53,194 nt of DNA from Bradyrhizobium sp. Ce-3 (GCF_022835695.1 NZ_BQUV01000015.1:1-53194); one strand, 5' to 3'. Positions 7,912 through 17,138 are shown, numbered from the stretch's first letter. Numbers and translations: made by a program. Notes: generated from the letters alone by a model not told the origin.

Positions 7912-8226
7912 TCACTTCGCCTTCTGGATCGCCGTGACGGTGTAGCCGCCGTCGCCCTCCTGGGCTTCGAACTTGACCTTGTCGCCGACCTTCACCTGCT
8001 TGAGCACGGCGGGATCCTTGACCCGGTAGACCATCGTCATCGGCTCATCCATGCCGAGGCTCTTGGCCGGGCCGTGCTTGAGCGTGATCTTGCCCGCCCC
8101 CTCGTCGATCTTCTTGACCTCACCGTTGATGCTCTCGCCCTGTGCGAACGCCCCGCTCCACGGCCCACTCAACGTCAGCACCAGCGTGAGCGCGGTGGCG
8201 CGTGCAATCCGGATCATCCCGTTCAT
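7912..8226 (-). CDS. CusF-like periplasmic copper-binding protein
   Basis: This 104-aa protein starts at the ATG at 8226 after AAGGA. A signal peptide (ALTLVLTLSGPWSGAFAQ) is followed by one OB-like small domain beginning INGEVKKIDEGAGKITLKH. Probable Cu(I)/Ag(I) ligands are His51, Met63 and Met65 in the HGPAKSLGMDEPMTMVYRV motif. E. coli CusF has a Trp at the site where this protein has Met59, and here there is one extra residue before PMTM. In the family, CusF carries Cu(I) to the CusCBA pump. It is the distal member of the copper gene run, 29 nt after the cupredoxin gene. Confidence 0.85.
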   Translation of the reverse strand: MNGMIRIARATALTLVLTLSGPWSGAFAQGESINGEVKKIDEGAGKITLKHGPAKSLGMDEPMTMVYRVKDPAVLKQVKVGDKVKFEAQEGDGGYTVTAIQKAK

Positions 8227-8255
8227 CGTCGTTGTCCTTTCTCTTGTCGTTGGTT

Positions 8256-8717
8256 TCACTTCACGATGACGCGGCCGGTCATCCCGTAGTCGCGGTGATC
8301 CGGGATCAGGCAGGAATATTCGAAGGTCCCGGCCTTGGTGAACTTCCAGACGATCTCCGCGCTCTTCTTCGGCGCGAGGCGAACGCCGTTCGGATCGTCA
8401 TGCTCCATGTGCGGATGCTTCTTCATGACCTCGGCGTGCTTCAGATTCTCCTCGGTGGTCGCCAGCAAGAATTCGTGATCCTCGGTGCCGGCATTCTTGA
8501 TCACGAAGCGGATCTGCTCGCCGCGCTTGACCTCGATCCGGAACGGCGTGAACTCCATCTCCTTCATCTCGACCTCGACCGTGCGCGACGGCTTGCTCGG
8601 GTCGCCGGGCTCGCCGGCCGAATAGGATTCGTGACCGTGTTTGTCGTGACCGCGTGACGGCGCGGCGGTGACCGACAGCGCAACGAGCGCGATGCCGATC
8701 GTGGTGAAGTGCTTCAT
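8256..8717 (-). CDS. cupredoxin-domain copper protein
   Basis: This 153-aa protein starts at MKHF at 8717, preceded by GGAGAA; an ATG four codons upstream is less well placed. It has a signal peptide and a His-rich mature N-terminus (GHDKHGHESY). The cupredoxin fold follows with ligands His81 (EDHEF), Cys136, His141 and Met146 (YSCLIPDHRDYGMTG), the complete type-1 copper set. A Met/His loop (EVMKKHPHMEHDD) may bind extra copper. The closest family is the small periplasmic copper-tolerance cupredoxins that accompany CopA-like oxidases. It lies between the multicopper oxidase and CusF genes on one transcript. Confidence 0.85.
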   Translation of the reverse strand: MKHFTTIGIALVALSVTAAPSRGHDKHGHESYSAGEPGDPSKPSRTVEVEMKEMEFTPFRIEVKRGEQIRFVIKNAGTEDHEFLLATTEENLKHAEVMKKHPHMEHDDPNGVRLAPKKSAEIVWKFTKAGTFEYSCLIPDHRDYGMTGRVIVK

Positions 8718-8773
8718 TGGATTCTCCATTCTGAGTTTGTTGCGTGCTCTTCGTTGGATGGCGCGTCGATCCG

Positions 8774-10129
8774 CTACATCTTCATTCCCTTCATCGATGG
8801 CTTGGCTTTTGGCTCGGGCGTGGCCTGCGGCTGCCGCGCGGGCTCGGCGGCCGGCGCGTCGACCTCATAGGCAACGGTGCCGGGCGGATATTGGTAGGGA
8901 CCGGGATCCGCGTAATCGTCGCGGCCGAGCCCCTCGCGGATCTTCATCACAGTGAACATGCCGCCCATCTCGATCGGGCCGAAGTGTCCGGTGCCGGTCA
9001 TCATCGGCAGCGTGTTGTCGGGCGCGGGCATCTCCATGTTGCCCATCGCCATCCCGGTCGAACCCATCACCATCGCGTCGGGCGCGAGCTTGCCGACCGC
9101 CTTCGCCAGATCCTTTCGCGACACGCCGATGAAGTTTCTGACGTCGTGGCCCATCGCATTCATGGTGTGGTGCGACTTGTGGCAGTGGAACGCCCAGTCG
9201 CCCGGATTGTCGGCGAGCATGTCGAACGCCCTGACCGCGCCGACCGGCACGTCGGTCGTGGTCTCCGGATATTGCGCACTCTCCGGCACCCAGCCGCCGT
9301 CGGTGCAGGTCACCGCGAAATTGTGCCCATGCACGTGGATCGGATGGTTGGTCATGGTCAGGTTGCCGATCCGCACCCGGATCCGGTCGCCGAGCCGGAT
9401 CGGCATCGGATCGATGCCCGGATAGACCCGGCTGTTCCAGGTCCACATGTTGAAGTCGGTCATCTCGTTGACCTTCGGCAGATAGGTGCCGGGGTCGATC
9501 AGGTAGCTGCTCATGATGAAGACGAAGTCGCGGTCGACGGGGCGAAACGCCGGATCGCGCGGATGCACGATGAACATGCCCATCATGCCCATCGCCATCT
9601 GCACCATCTCGTCGGAATGCGGGTGATACATGAAGGTCCCGCTGTGCTTCATCTCGAACTCGTAGACGAAGGTCTTGCCGGGCTTGATGTGCGGCTGGTT
9701 GAGACCGCCGACGCCGTCCATGCCCGACGGCACGATCATGCCGTGCCAGTGCACCGTGGTGTGCTCGGGCAGCTTGTTGGTGACAAAGATGCGGACCTTG
9801 TCGCCCTCCACCGCCTCGATGGTCGGCCCCGGCGCCTGGCCGTTATAGCCCCAGAGATTGGCCTTCATGCCGTCGGCGAATTCGCGCACCACGGGCTCGG
9901 CGACGAGATGGAATTCCTTCCAGTCGCCGTTCATACGCCACGGCAACGACCAGCCGTTGAGCGTCACCACGGGCCGGTAGTCAGGCCCGCTGGTCGGATG
10001 CAACGGTGGCTGCATCACCGCCTTGTCCATGGTCGGCGCTTCCGGAATCGCGGCAGCCTGAACGCGGCCGCTGACCGCGCTTGCCGTCACCAGCGCGGCG
10101 GTGCCCAGAAATCCACGACGTGAGAACAT
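8774..10129 (-). CDS. Tat-exported multicopper oxidase
   Basis: This 451-aa protein starts at the ATG at 10129 after GGAGA. The N-terminus FSRRGFLG is a twin-arginine signal, so it is exported folded. All copper-binding blocks are visible: HWHG (127-130), HPHSDE (169-174), HPIHVHGHNF and HCHKSHH. Met-rich segments (MVQMAMGMMGMF; MGSTGMAMGNMEM) are typical of copper-resistance oxidases that turn Cu(I) into less toxic Cu(II) in the periplasm. The C-terminus is Lys/Met-rich and ends KGMKM. It is 13 nt after the TolC-type gene and 56 nt before the cupredoxin gene, so it belongs to the copper operon. Confidence 0.9.
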   Translation of the reverse strand: MFSRRGFLGTAALVTASAVSGRVQAAAIPEAPTMDKAVMQPPLHPTSGPDYRPVVTLNGWSLPWRMNGDWKEFHLVAEPVVREFADGMKANLWGYNGQAPGPTIEAVEGDKVRIFVTNKLPEHTTVHWHGMIVPSGMDGVGGLNQPHIKPGKTFVYEFEMKHSGTFMYHPHSDEMVQMAMGMMGMFIVHPRDPAFRPVDRDFVFIMSSYLIDPGTYLPKVNEMTDFNMWTWNSRVYPGIDPMPIRLGDRIRVRIGNLTMTNHPIHVHGHNFAVTCTDGGWVPESAQYPETTTDVPVGAVRAFDMLADNPGDWAFHCHKSHHTMNAMGHDVRNFIGVSRKDLAKAVGKLAPDAMVMGSTGMAMGNMEMPAPDNTLPMMTGTGHFGPIEMGGMFTVMKIREGLGRDDYADPGPYQYPPGTVAYEVDAPAAEPARQPQATPEPKAKPSMKGMKM

Positions 10130-10142
10130 GTGTTGTCTCCAT

Positions 10143-11564
10143 TCAATGATCGCCGCCGGCCGCTGGCGCAGCCGAAGCGACGGACGATGGGGTCGATGGC
10201 GCGCCGGCTGCGCCGCCACCGTTGATCGCGGTTTGCAGATCGGACTGTGCCAGCCAGAAGTCGCGCCTGGCGTCGATCGCCGCGCGCAGCGAGGCGATCC
10301 GCTGCCGCGCTTCGGTCAGCAGCGCGAACACGTCGACCTGCATGCTGGAGAAGCGCAGCTGCATCTCCTCGGTGATGATCTGCCGCAGCGGCAGCACCTC
10401 GCGCTGGTAGTGGCTCGCGATATCGTACGTGGAGCGGTAGACGCGGTAGGCGTCGCGCGCCTCGGAGCGGACGTTGATCGCCTTCTCGGTGAGGCGGTTC
10501 ATCGCCTGCCGGTAGGTTTCGGCCGCCTGCCGCACCCGCACCTCGCCGCCGTCGAAGATCGGAATCTGGAACTGGACGTCGAAGCCGCGTTCCCTGAACG
10601 CCGGCGCTTCGGGATCGTGGGTGCGCTTGTCGATGCCGGCAACGTCGAGCAGCGTGACGAAGCGCGTCGCCTCGGTGAGATCGAGCGCCTTGGCAAGCGC
10701 CACGATCTCCATTCGTGCGATCTGCAGATCGACGCGGTGACCAACCGCGGCGACCTCGATCGACGGCTGTTCCAGCGGCCGCTTCGGCAGCACCGGCAGC
10801 TTGCTCGGGATCCGGAAGCCAAGATCGCCGTCCCACAATCCGAGCAGGCGCGCCAGCCGCTCGCGCGCGCTCGCCGCGTTCTGCCGCGCGCCGGCGAGGT
10901 CGGCGGTGATCTCGGCGTAAAACACCTGCTCGCGGGCCTGGTCGAGCTTGTTCATCGCGCCGGTCTCGCCGAGTTTTTTGGCGAGTTGCGCGGTCGATTC
11001 GGCGGTCGCCTTTGCATCGGTCAGCAGCGCGACCGTCTCGTTCGCGGCGACCGCAGCGACATGGCTGCGCCGCACCTCGGCGGCGAGCCGCAGGGTGGCG
11101 AGCGCGGCCTTGAGCTGCGCCTGCCGGAAGCGCTCGCGCGCGATCTCCGAGCGGACCGGCAGGGTCGCCAGCGCAAGGATGTCGCCGACCACCTGACGCT
11201 CGACCTCGCTGGCGCCGTTGCCGGTGATGCGGGAGACCGAAAAGGTCGGGTTCGGCGGCAGGCTGTCGGCGACCAGATCGGTCTCCGCCAGCGCCAGCTC
11301 GTTATAGGCAGCCTGCAAGCCCCTGTTGTTCAAGAGCGCGACCTGCACGGCGGCATCCGCCGTCAAATTGCGCGCCAGCAGCCGCTTCAACACGGCGTCG
11401 ACGGTCGCGGCCTCGCCCTCGGTACGAACGAAGGCGACGTCCTTGCCGATCGCCTTCTCCGTCACATCGGAGACGACGCCCATGCCGGTGTCGGGCGAGA
11501 ACGACGCGCACCCCGCGAGCGCGGATGTCAGCAGCAGGATCGGCGCGATGGCCAGATATCGCAT
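10143..11564 (-). CDS. TolC-family outer-membrane efflux lipoprotein (CusC-like)
   Basis: This 473-aa protein is preceded by AGGAGG. It has a signal peptide with lipobox LAGC (Cys19). Two long coiled-coil repeats of the outer-membrane efflux family follow, with hallmarks ALLNNRGLQAAYNELALAE in the first repeat and FDVQFQIPIFDGGEVRV in the second. The C-terminus (GGAAGAPSTPSS) is low-complexity. In tripartite pumps this protein is the exit duct that docks with CusBA. CusAB lie upstream on the same strand, separated by two small genes and a putative copper operator, so the two halves of the pump may be controlled separately. Confidence 0.9.
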   Translation of the reverse strand: MRYLAIAPILLLTSALAGCASFSPDTGMGVVSDVTEKAIGKDVAFVRTEGEAATVDAVLKRLLARNLTADAAVQVALLNNRGLQAAYNELALAETDLVADSLPPNPTFSVSRITGNGASEVERQVVGDILALATLPVRSEIARERFRQAQLKAALATLRLAAEVRRSHVAAVAANETVALLTDAKATAESTAQLAKKLGETGAMNKLDQAREQVFYAEITADLAGARQNAASARERLARLLGLWDGDLGFRIPSKLPVLPKRPLEQPSIEVAAVGHRVDLQIARMEIVALAKALDLTEATRFVTLLDVAGIDKRTHDPEAPAFRERGFDVQFQIPIFDGGEVRVRQAAETYRQAMNRLTEKAINVRSEARDAYRVYRSTYDIASHYQREVLPLRQIITEEMQLRFSSMQVDVFALLTEARQRIASLRAAIDARRDFWLAQSDLQTAINGGGAAGAPSTPSSVASAAPAAGGDH

Positions 11565-11573
11565 GGCGCCCTC

Positions 11574-11870
11574 CTACCGGTCCGATTTGGTTTGCGGCGT
11601 CACGCCGTCGTTGCGCTCGCGCCACGGCCGCGGTGTCGCTGGACGCAGGCTGCTATAGGGCGCGATCGTCGAGCGATAGCCGACGCCGGCCGTGTGCGCC
11701 GACGGATTTGCCGGGTCGCCGGCGGCAGCGACCGGCCGGCCGTCGGCCATGCAGCCGGCGAGCGGCGTGGCCGCGAGGATGGCGGCGGCCATCCGCGATA
11801 AAAGTAATTGCGCGCGCCGATCACGCCTGTTGGCCACGGCGGCGAGCCTCGCCCCGAGATGCGAAAACAT
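11574..11870 (-). CDS. small lipoprotein in the copper cluster
   Basis: This 98-aa protein has a basic N-terminus (NRRDRRAQ) and a hydrophobic stretch ending in lipobox PLAGC, with the lipidated residue Cys40. A shorter start at 11792 would also leave a lipobox. The mature part is small and Pro/Arg/Ala-rich (VGYRSTIAPYSSLRPATPRPW). No metal ligands or domain are visible. It ends 9 nt before the start of the TolC-type gene, so it is probably co-transcribed. Its role in the copper system is unknown. Confidence 0.6.
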   Translation of the reverse strand: MFSHLGARLAAVANRRDRRAQLLLSRMAAAILAATPLAGCMADGRPVAAAGDPANPSAHTAGVGYRSTIAPYSSLRPATPRPWRERNDGVTPQTKSDR

Positions 11871-11947
11871 GGATCTGTCCCGATCGTCAGATGAATAACA
11901 GGCATGCGCGCGCGAGCGCGCGGCGCAGCCACGATGTCAGCTGAGGA

Positions 11948-12421
11948 TCAGGCGATGGGGGGACGATAGAGCCGCGCCGGCGCCTCGCTGCGCAGGCTCT
12001 GGAAGGCCTCGGTGAGACGGGTCGCGATCGGGTGCAACGGTCCGGCGAACAACGGAAGATCGGCCGGCAGCGCCGACACACACATCAAGGCGCAGCACGG
12101 CCCCGGCGAAGTCTTGCCGTCGTGGCTGTGCTTTGCAGGCGGTTCGGCGGCATCGGCAGCGTGATGCATCTGCATGCCGCCATGGTCGTGGCCAGCATGA
12201 TCGTGCGCGGCGCCATCGGCATGCACCATCGCGGCATCATGCACGTGCATCGCCACGGATGGCCGGACCTCATCGGTCAGGCATGGAAACGGCGCTCCAA
12301 ACGCGAGCGCGAAGGATGGCGCGAGCACGCAGAACAGATAGGCCAGGATGATGGAACATCCCGCCCGCATCCGCCCTGATCTCGTCAATCGCACCAACAC
12401 CCGCTTCGCGTCTCCAACCAT
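11948..12421 (-). CDS. His/Cys-rich exported metal-binding protein (CopL/DUF2946-like)
   Basis: I chose the ATG at 12421 (about 157 aa); an ATG at 12370 would still leave the hydrophobic segment SIILAYLFCVLAPSFALAF. The mature part has a dense His/Asp cluster (MHVHDAAMVHADGAAHDHAGHDHGG in part, then MQMHH and KHSHDG) and a GPCCALMCVSALP cysteine cluster. It ends RLYRPPIA, an ending shared by small copper-responsive proteins. Copper or silver binding in the periplasm is likely. It is the first gene after the CsoR-like operator at 12469-12485. The small proteins of this kind are poorly characterised; this assignment rests on composition and context. Confidence 0.7.
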   Translation of the reverse strand: MVGDAKRVLVRLTRSGRMRAGCSIILAYLFCVLAPSFALAFGAPFPCLTDEVRPSVAMHVHDAAMVHADGAAHDHAGHDHGGMQMHHAADAAEPPAKHSHDGKTSPGPCCALMCVSALPADLPLFAGPLHPIATRLTEAFQSLRSEAPARLYRPPIA

Positions 12422-12468
12422 CGGCAAGCTAACCGCAAATCAGCCCGCCGCAAACCGCGACCCGCTAT

Positions 12469-12485
12469 ATACCCCCGCAGGGTAT
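12469..12485. promoter_or_regulatory. candidate CsoR-type copper operator
   Basis: ATACCCCCGCAGGGTAT is an inverted repeat (TACCC-N5-GGGTA). Read on the other strand, TACCCTGCGGGGGTA differs at one position from the operator of the Bacillus subtilis copZA genes as I remember it (TACCCTACGGGGGTA). It is 48 nt upstream of the His-rich gene's ATG and lies between the two halves of the copper cluster. No csoR gene is in this window. Confidence 0.65.
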
Positions 12486-12528
12486 CATTCAATCCGGTTT
12501 CACTCCACGAAGCGAAGTCATGGAGCCG

Positions 12529-15500
12529 TCACAACTGCGCCTGCTTGCGCACCGCGACCGCAGCGATCTCCCGCTCCGATACCGCCGCGCGAAGCCCAAA
12601 TCCCTTCACGATGGCGAAGATCGCGGGAATCACGATCAGCGTCAGCAAGGTCGACGAGATCATGCCACCGATCATCGGCACCGCGATGCGCTGCATGATC
12701 TCGGAACCGGTGCCGGTGCTCCACATGATCGGCAACAGCCCGGCCATGATGGCCACCACCGTCATCATCTTCGGCCTGACCCGCTCGACCGCGCCCTCAA
12801 TGATCGCGCGATTGAGATCGTCACGATCGACCGCGCGTCCCTCGGCCGCGCGACGCGCCGTGATCTCGGCCAGCGCGTGGTTGAGATAGATCAGCATCAC
12901 GACGCCGGTCTCGGCGGCGACACCGGCCAGCGCGATGAAGCCGACCGCGACTGCAACCGACAGGTTGAAGCCGAGCGCCCACATCAGCCAGAGCCCGCCG
13001 ACCAGCGCGAACGGCAGCGACAGCATCACGATCATGGTCTCCGCCACCGAGCGGAAATTGAGGTAGAGCAGCAGGAAGATGATCAGAAGCGTCACCGGCA
13101 CCACGATCCTGAGCCGCGCGGTGGCGCGTTCGAGATACTCGTACTGCCCGCTCCAGACCACATAGGTGCCCGGCGGAAACTGCACGCCGGCCTGCACCGC
13201 GCGCTGCGCATCCGCGACATAACCGCCGAGATCGCGATCGCGGATGTCGACATAGATGTAGGTCGCGAGTTGCCCGTTCTCGGTCCTGATCGTGGTCGGT
13301 CCGCGCGCCGGCGTGATATCGGCGACCTCGCCGAGCGGCACCGCGCCGCCGGCCGGCATCGGCACCAGGATGTCGCTCGCGATCGCGCTCGGATTGTCGC
13401 GCAGGTCGCGCGGATAGCGCATGTTGACGGTGAAGCGCTGGCGCCCCTCCACCGTCGTCGTGACGCTCTGGCCGCCGAGCGCGGTCGCGATCGTGTCCTG
13501 CACGTCCTGCACCGCGATGCCGTAGCGCGACAGCGCCTCGCGGTTCGGCGTGATCTCGAGATAGTAGCCGCCGAGGCTGCGCTCGGCATAGGCCGACGAG
13601 GTGCCGGGCACGCCCTTCACGACCTGCTCGACCTGACGCGCGAGCTTGTCGATCACGGCGAGATCGGGGCCGATCACCTTGACGCCGACCGGCGTCCGGA
13701 TCCCGGTCGACAGCATGTCGATCCGTGCCTTGATCGGCATGGTCCAGGCGTTCGAGACGCCGGGAAATTGCAACGCCTTGTCCATCTCGGCGATCAGGCC
13801 GTCGAGCGTGAGGCCTTTGCGCCATTGCTCCTTCGGCTTGAGGTTGACGACGGTCTCGAACATCTCCGACGGCGCCGGATCGGTCGCGGTGGCAGCGCGG
13901 CCGGCCTTGCCGTAGACCGAGACGACTTCCGGAAAGCTCCGGATGATGCGGTCCTGCATCTGCAGCAGTTCGGCGGCCTTGGTCACCGAAATCCCCGGCA
14001 GCGTGGTCGGCATATAGAGCAGCGTGCCCTCGTTGAGGTCGGGCATGAACTCGGTGCCGAGCTGCCGCGCCGGCCAGACCGTGACGGCGATCGCTGCGAG
14101 CGCCAGCAGGATCACCAGCGTCTTGGCCCACAGCACGCCGTTGATGACCGGACGGTAGATCCAGATCAGGAAGCGGTTGATCGGATTCTTGTGCTCGGGA
14201 ACGATCCGGCCGCGGACAAAGATCACCATCAGTGCCGGCACCAGCGTCACCGACAGCAGCGCCGCCGCCGCCATCGCGAACGTCTTGGTGAAGGCGAGCG
14301 GCGCGAACAGCCGGCCCTCCTGTGATTCCAGCGTGAAGATCGGCATGAACGACACGGTGATGATGAGCAGGCTGAAGAACAGCGCCGGTCCGACCTCGGC
14401 CGCGGCCTCGATCAGGATCGCGACCCGCGACCGGCCGGGCGCGGCGCGCTCCAGATGCTTGTGCGCATTCTCGATCATCACGATCGCCGCATCGATCATG
14501 GCACCGATCGCGATCGCGATGCCGCCGAGGCTCATGATGTTGGAGCCGATCCCGAGCAGCTTCATCGCGCCGAACGCCATCAGCACGCCGACCGGGAGCA
14601 TCAGGATCGCCACCAGCGCGCTGCGGACATGCAGCAGGAACACGATGCAGACCAGCGCGACCACGACGCTCTCCTCGAACAGCGTGCGCTTCAACGTGTC
14701 GATCGCCGCATAGATCAGGTTGGAGCGGTCATAGACCGGCACGATCTCGACCGATTGCGGCAGGCCGGTCGCGATCTCCTTGAAGCGCTTCTTGACGTTC
14801 TCGATCACATCGAGCGCATTGACCCCGAAGCGTTGCAGCACGATGCCGCTGGCCACCTCGCCCTCGCCGTTCAGTTCAGTGATGCCGCGCCGCTCGTCGG
14901 GGCCGAGCTCGACGCGCGCGACGTCGCGCAGCAGCACCGGCGTGCCGTTGTCGGTCTTCAGCACGACGTTGCCGAGATCGTTGATGTCCTTCAAATAGCC
15001 CTTGCCGCGAATGACATATTCGAACTCGGAGAGCTCGACGGTGCGGCCACCGACATCGGCATTGCTGGCGCGGATCGCATCGCGCATCCGCTGCATGGTG
15101 ATGCCGCGGTCGCGCATCCGCTGCGGATCGAGGATCACGTTGTATTGTTTGACGAAGCCGCCGACGCTCGCGACCTCCGCGACGCCTTCCGCCCGCGCCA
15201 GCGCGAACTTCAGATTCCAGTCCTGGATGGTGCGGGTGTCGGCGAGGTTCAGCTGCTTCGACATCACGGCATATTGGTAGACCCAGCCGACGCCGGTCGC
15301 GTCGGGACCGATCGTCGGCGACACGCCGGCCGGCAGCCGTGACGCCGCCCCGTTGAGGAATTCGAGCACGCGCGAGCGCGCCCAGTAGATGTCCGTGCCG
15401 TCCTCGAAGATGACGTAGACGAAGGAGACGCCGAAGAACGAGAAGCCGCGCACGACCTTCGACTTCGGCACCGTCAGCATCGCCGTGGTCAGGGGATAGG

Positions 15501-15696
15501 TGACCTGGTCCTCGATCACCTGCGGCGCCTGGCCGGGATACTCGGTGTAGACGATGACCTGGGTGTCGGAGAGATCGGGAATCGCATCGAGCGGCAGGTG
15601 CAGGAGCGCATAGAGGCCGGCCGCCGCCGCGAAACCGGTGCCGAACAGCACCAGCAGCAGGTTGCGCGCCGACCAGGCGATGACACGGGCGATCAT
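12529..15696 (-). CDS. cusA: heavy-metal RND efflux pump (CusA/CzcA family, Cu/Ag type)
   Basis: This 1055-aa inner-membrane transporter couples proton entry to metal export. It has an N-terminal span (RNLLLVLFGTGFAAAAGLYALL) and the periplasmic loop start DAIPDLSDTQVIV. The membrane motif GAMIDAAIVMIENAHK (398-413) contains the proton-relay Asp. The Met residues that bind Cu(I)/Ag(I) in E. coli CusA are all matched: YMPTTLPGIS, SEMFET and IDMLSTGIRTP. This points to copper/silver rather than zinc/cobalt. Its ATG overlaps the cusB stop by 4 nt. The C-terminus is followed by the CsoR-like operator of the next gene. Confidence 0.93.
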   Translation of the reverse strand: MIARVIAWSARNLLLVLFGTGFAAAAGLYALLHLPLDAIPDLSDTQVIVYTEYPGQAPQVIEDQVTYPLTTAMLTVPKSKVVRGFSFFGVSFVYVIFEDGTDIYWARSRVLEFLNGAASRLPAGVSPTIGPDATGVGWVYQYAVMSKQLNLADTRTIQDWNLKFALARAEGVAEVASVGGFVKQYNVILDPQRMRDRGITMQRMRDAIRASNADVGGRTVELSEFEYVIRGKGYLKDINDLGNVVLKTDNGTPVLLRDVARVELGPDERRGITELNGEGEVASGIVLQRFGVNALDVIENVKKRFKEIATGLPQSVEIVPVYDRSNLIYAAIDTLKRTLFEESVVVALVCIVFLLHVRSALVAILMLPVGVLMAFGAMKLLGIGSNIMSLGGIAIAIGAMIDAAIVMIENAHKHLERAAPGRSRVAILIEAAAEVGPALFFSLLIITVSFMPIFTLESQEGRLFAPLAFTKTFAMAAAALLSVTLVPALMVIFVRGRIVPEHKNPINRFLIWIYRPVINGVLWAKTLVILLALAAIAVTVWPARQLGTEFMPDLNEGTLLYMPTTLPGISVTKAAELLQMQDRIIRSFPEVVSVYGKAGRAATATDPAPSEMFETVVNLKPKEQWRKGLTLDGLIAEMDKALQFPGVSNAWTMPIKARIDMLSTGIRTPVGVKVIGPDLAVIDKLARQVEQVVKGVPGTSSAYAERSLGGYYLEITPNREALSRYGIAVQDVQDTIATALGGQSVTTTVEGRQRFTVNMRYPRDLRDNPSAIASDILVPMPAGGAVPLGEVADITPARGPTTIRTENGQLATYIYVDIRDRDLGGYVADAQRAVQAGVQFPPGTYVVWSGQYEYLERATARLRIVVPVTLLIIFLLLYLNFRSVAETMIVMLSLPFALVGGLWLMWALGFNLSVAVAVGFIALAGVAAETGVVMLIYLNHALAEITARRAAEGRAVDRDDLNRAIIEGAVERVRPKMMTVVAIMAGLLPIMWSTGTGSEIMQRIAVPMIGGMISSTLLTLIVIPAIFAIVKGFGLRAAVSEREIAAVAVRKQAQL

Positions 15697-17138
15697 GGCT
15701 TGCCTCCATCCGTCATCCCGCCCTCGCCCGCCGCCTGCTTGGTGCCGGCCTCGGCAAAGCCCTTGATCGCGGCCTTCAAATTGCTTTCGGCATCGATCAG
15801 GAAGGTCGCCGACGTGACCACCGCATCGCCCTCCGCGATCCCGTCGCGGATCTCGACATAGCCCTCGCCGCGCCGCCCGAGCTTGACCTCGCGCGGCTCG
15901 AACCGGCCGTTGCCGCGGTCAAGCAGCACGGTCTGCCGGCTCCCGGTGTCGAGGATCGCATTGTCGGCCACGGTCAGCACCGGCGCCGGACTGCCGGTGT
16001 CGATCTCGGCGTCGACATACATGTCCGGCAGCAGCGCGAGATCGGCATTCTGCAATTCAATCCGCACCCGCGCGGTGCGGGTGTCCTTGTTGACCTGCGG
16101 ATAGATCACGCTGATCTGGCCCGCGAAGGTCCGCCCCGGATAGCTGCGCGCGCGCACCATGACCTGCTGCCCGACCACCATGCTGCCGAGATCGCGCTCG
16201 GCGACATCGACCAGCGCCCACACGACAGAGACATCGGCGATCCGGAACAGCACGTCGCCGGGCTGGGCGCGCATTCCCTCGATCGCGGCACGCTGCAGCA
16301 CGATGCCGTCGCGCGGCGACAGCCACTGGATCGCGAGCGGAACCGTGCGGCTTTTCTCCATCTCGGCGATGACAGGCTCGGGAACGTCGAGATTGGTCAG
16401 CCGCTGCTTGGAGCCGCGTCCATAGGGCTCGATATTCGCGGTCGTCTTCGACGTGATGGTCGCGACATATTCGGCTGCGGCGGACGATATCGCCGGGCTG
16501 TAGATTTCCATCAGCGGCTGCCCCTTCGTCACCCGGCTGCCGGTCGTGACGTCGGCGATCTTCTGCACGTAGCTCTCGGCCCGCATCGCGATCACGGAGA
16601 CGCGCCGCTCGTCGAGCTGGATCGTGCCGGGTGCACGCACCAGCGTGCGGATCCGGCGCAGCTGTGCCGCTTCGGACTTGACGCCGGTGCGCTGGATTTT
16701 TCCGGGCGACAGCGTGACCATCCCGTCGTCGCTGTCCTCGCCGTCGTAAACCGCGATGTAATCCATCCCCATGGAATCCTTCTTCGGCACCGGCGAGGTG
16801 TCGGGAAGGCCCATTGGGTTGCGATAGTATCTGACCTTGCGCTCGCCCTTGGCGGCAGGCGCAGCCATGTCGGCGGAGCGCTCGGGCTCGCCGGTACCGG
16901 CATCGGTGTCCGCCGCAACAGGCAGATAGTCGCGCCCATCCGCCGTCTTCTTCGGCGTCGCCGAGTAGAACGGCTTGCCGTCGGGATCGCGGTAATAGAT
17001 CGGCGCAGCGCCGTCCGCCGCATGGGCGGCGGAGACGATGGCAGCGATCGGCGGTCGCGGCAGGCCGCGAGCGGTCCATGCGACGCCTGCCGCTGCGGCG
17101 ATCGCAGCGGCAGCGCCGGCCCAGATCAGGCGGCTCAT
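15693..17138 (-). CDS. cusB: RND periplasmic adaptor (CusB-like)
   Basis: This 481-aa protein starts at the ATG at 17138, which overlaps the stop of the FixH-like gene (ATGA). A membrane anchor or signal (LIWAGAAAAIAAAAGVAW) is followed by two short heavy-metal-binding motifs: YYRDPDGKPFYSATPKK, and YYRNPMGLPDTSPVPKK followed by DSMGMDYI. These are typical of CusB-type adaptors. The adaptor core follows: barrel-sandwich (RAESYVQKIADVTTGSRVTKG; IVLQRAAIEGMRAQPGDVL), then a beta-barrel and membrane-proximal domain. It links the CusA pump to the outer-membrane duct and accepts metal from CusF. The C-terminal tail is Gly/Lys-rich. Confidence 0.9.
   Translation of the reverse strand: MSRLIWAGAAAAIAAAAGVAWTARGLPRPPIAAIVSAAHAADGAAPIYYRDPDGKPFYSATPKKTADGRDYLPVAADTDAGTGEPERSADMAAPAAKGERKVRYYRNPMGLPDTSPVPKKDSMGMDYIAVYDGEDSDDGMVTLSPGKIQRTGVKSEAAQLRRIRTLVRAPGTIQLDERRVSVIAMRAESYVQKIADVTTGSRVTKGQPLMEIYSPAISSAAAEYVATITSKTTANIEPYGRGSKQRLTNLDVPEPVIAEMEKSRTVPLAIQWLSPRDGIVLQRAAIEGMRAQPGDVLFRIADVSVVWALVDVAERDLGSMVVGQQVMVRARSYPGRTFAGQISVIYPQVNKDTRTARVRIELQNADLALLPDMYVDAEIDTGSPAPVLTVADNAILDTGSRQTVLLDRGNGRFEPREVKLGRRGEGYVEIRDGIAEGDAVVTSATFLIDAESNLKAAIKGFAEAGTKQAAGEGGMTDGGKP

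Noticed and set aside
12520-14325. Long plus-strand ORF (601 aa) inside the cusA region
   Set aside because: It is antisense to cusA and reads as an Arg/His/Gln/Asp-rich shadow without motifs. Such frames are common opposite GC-rich genes.
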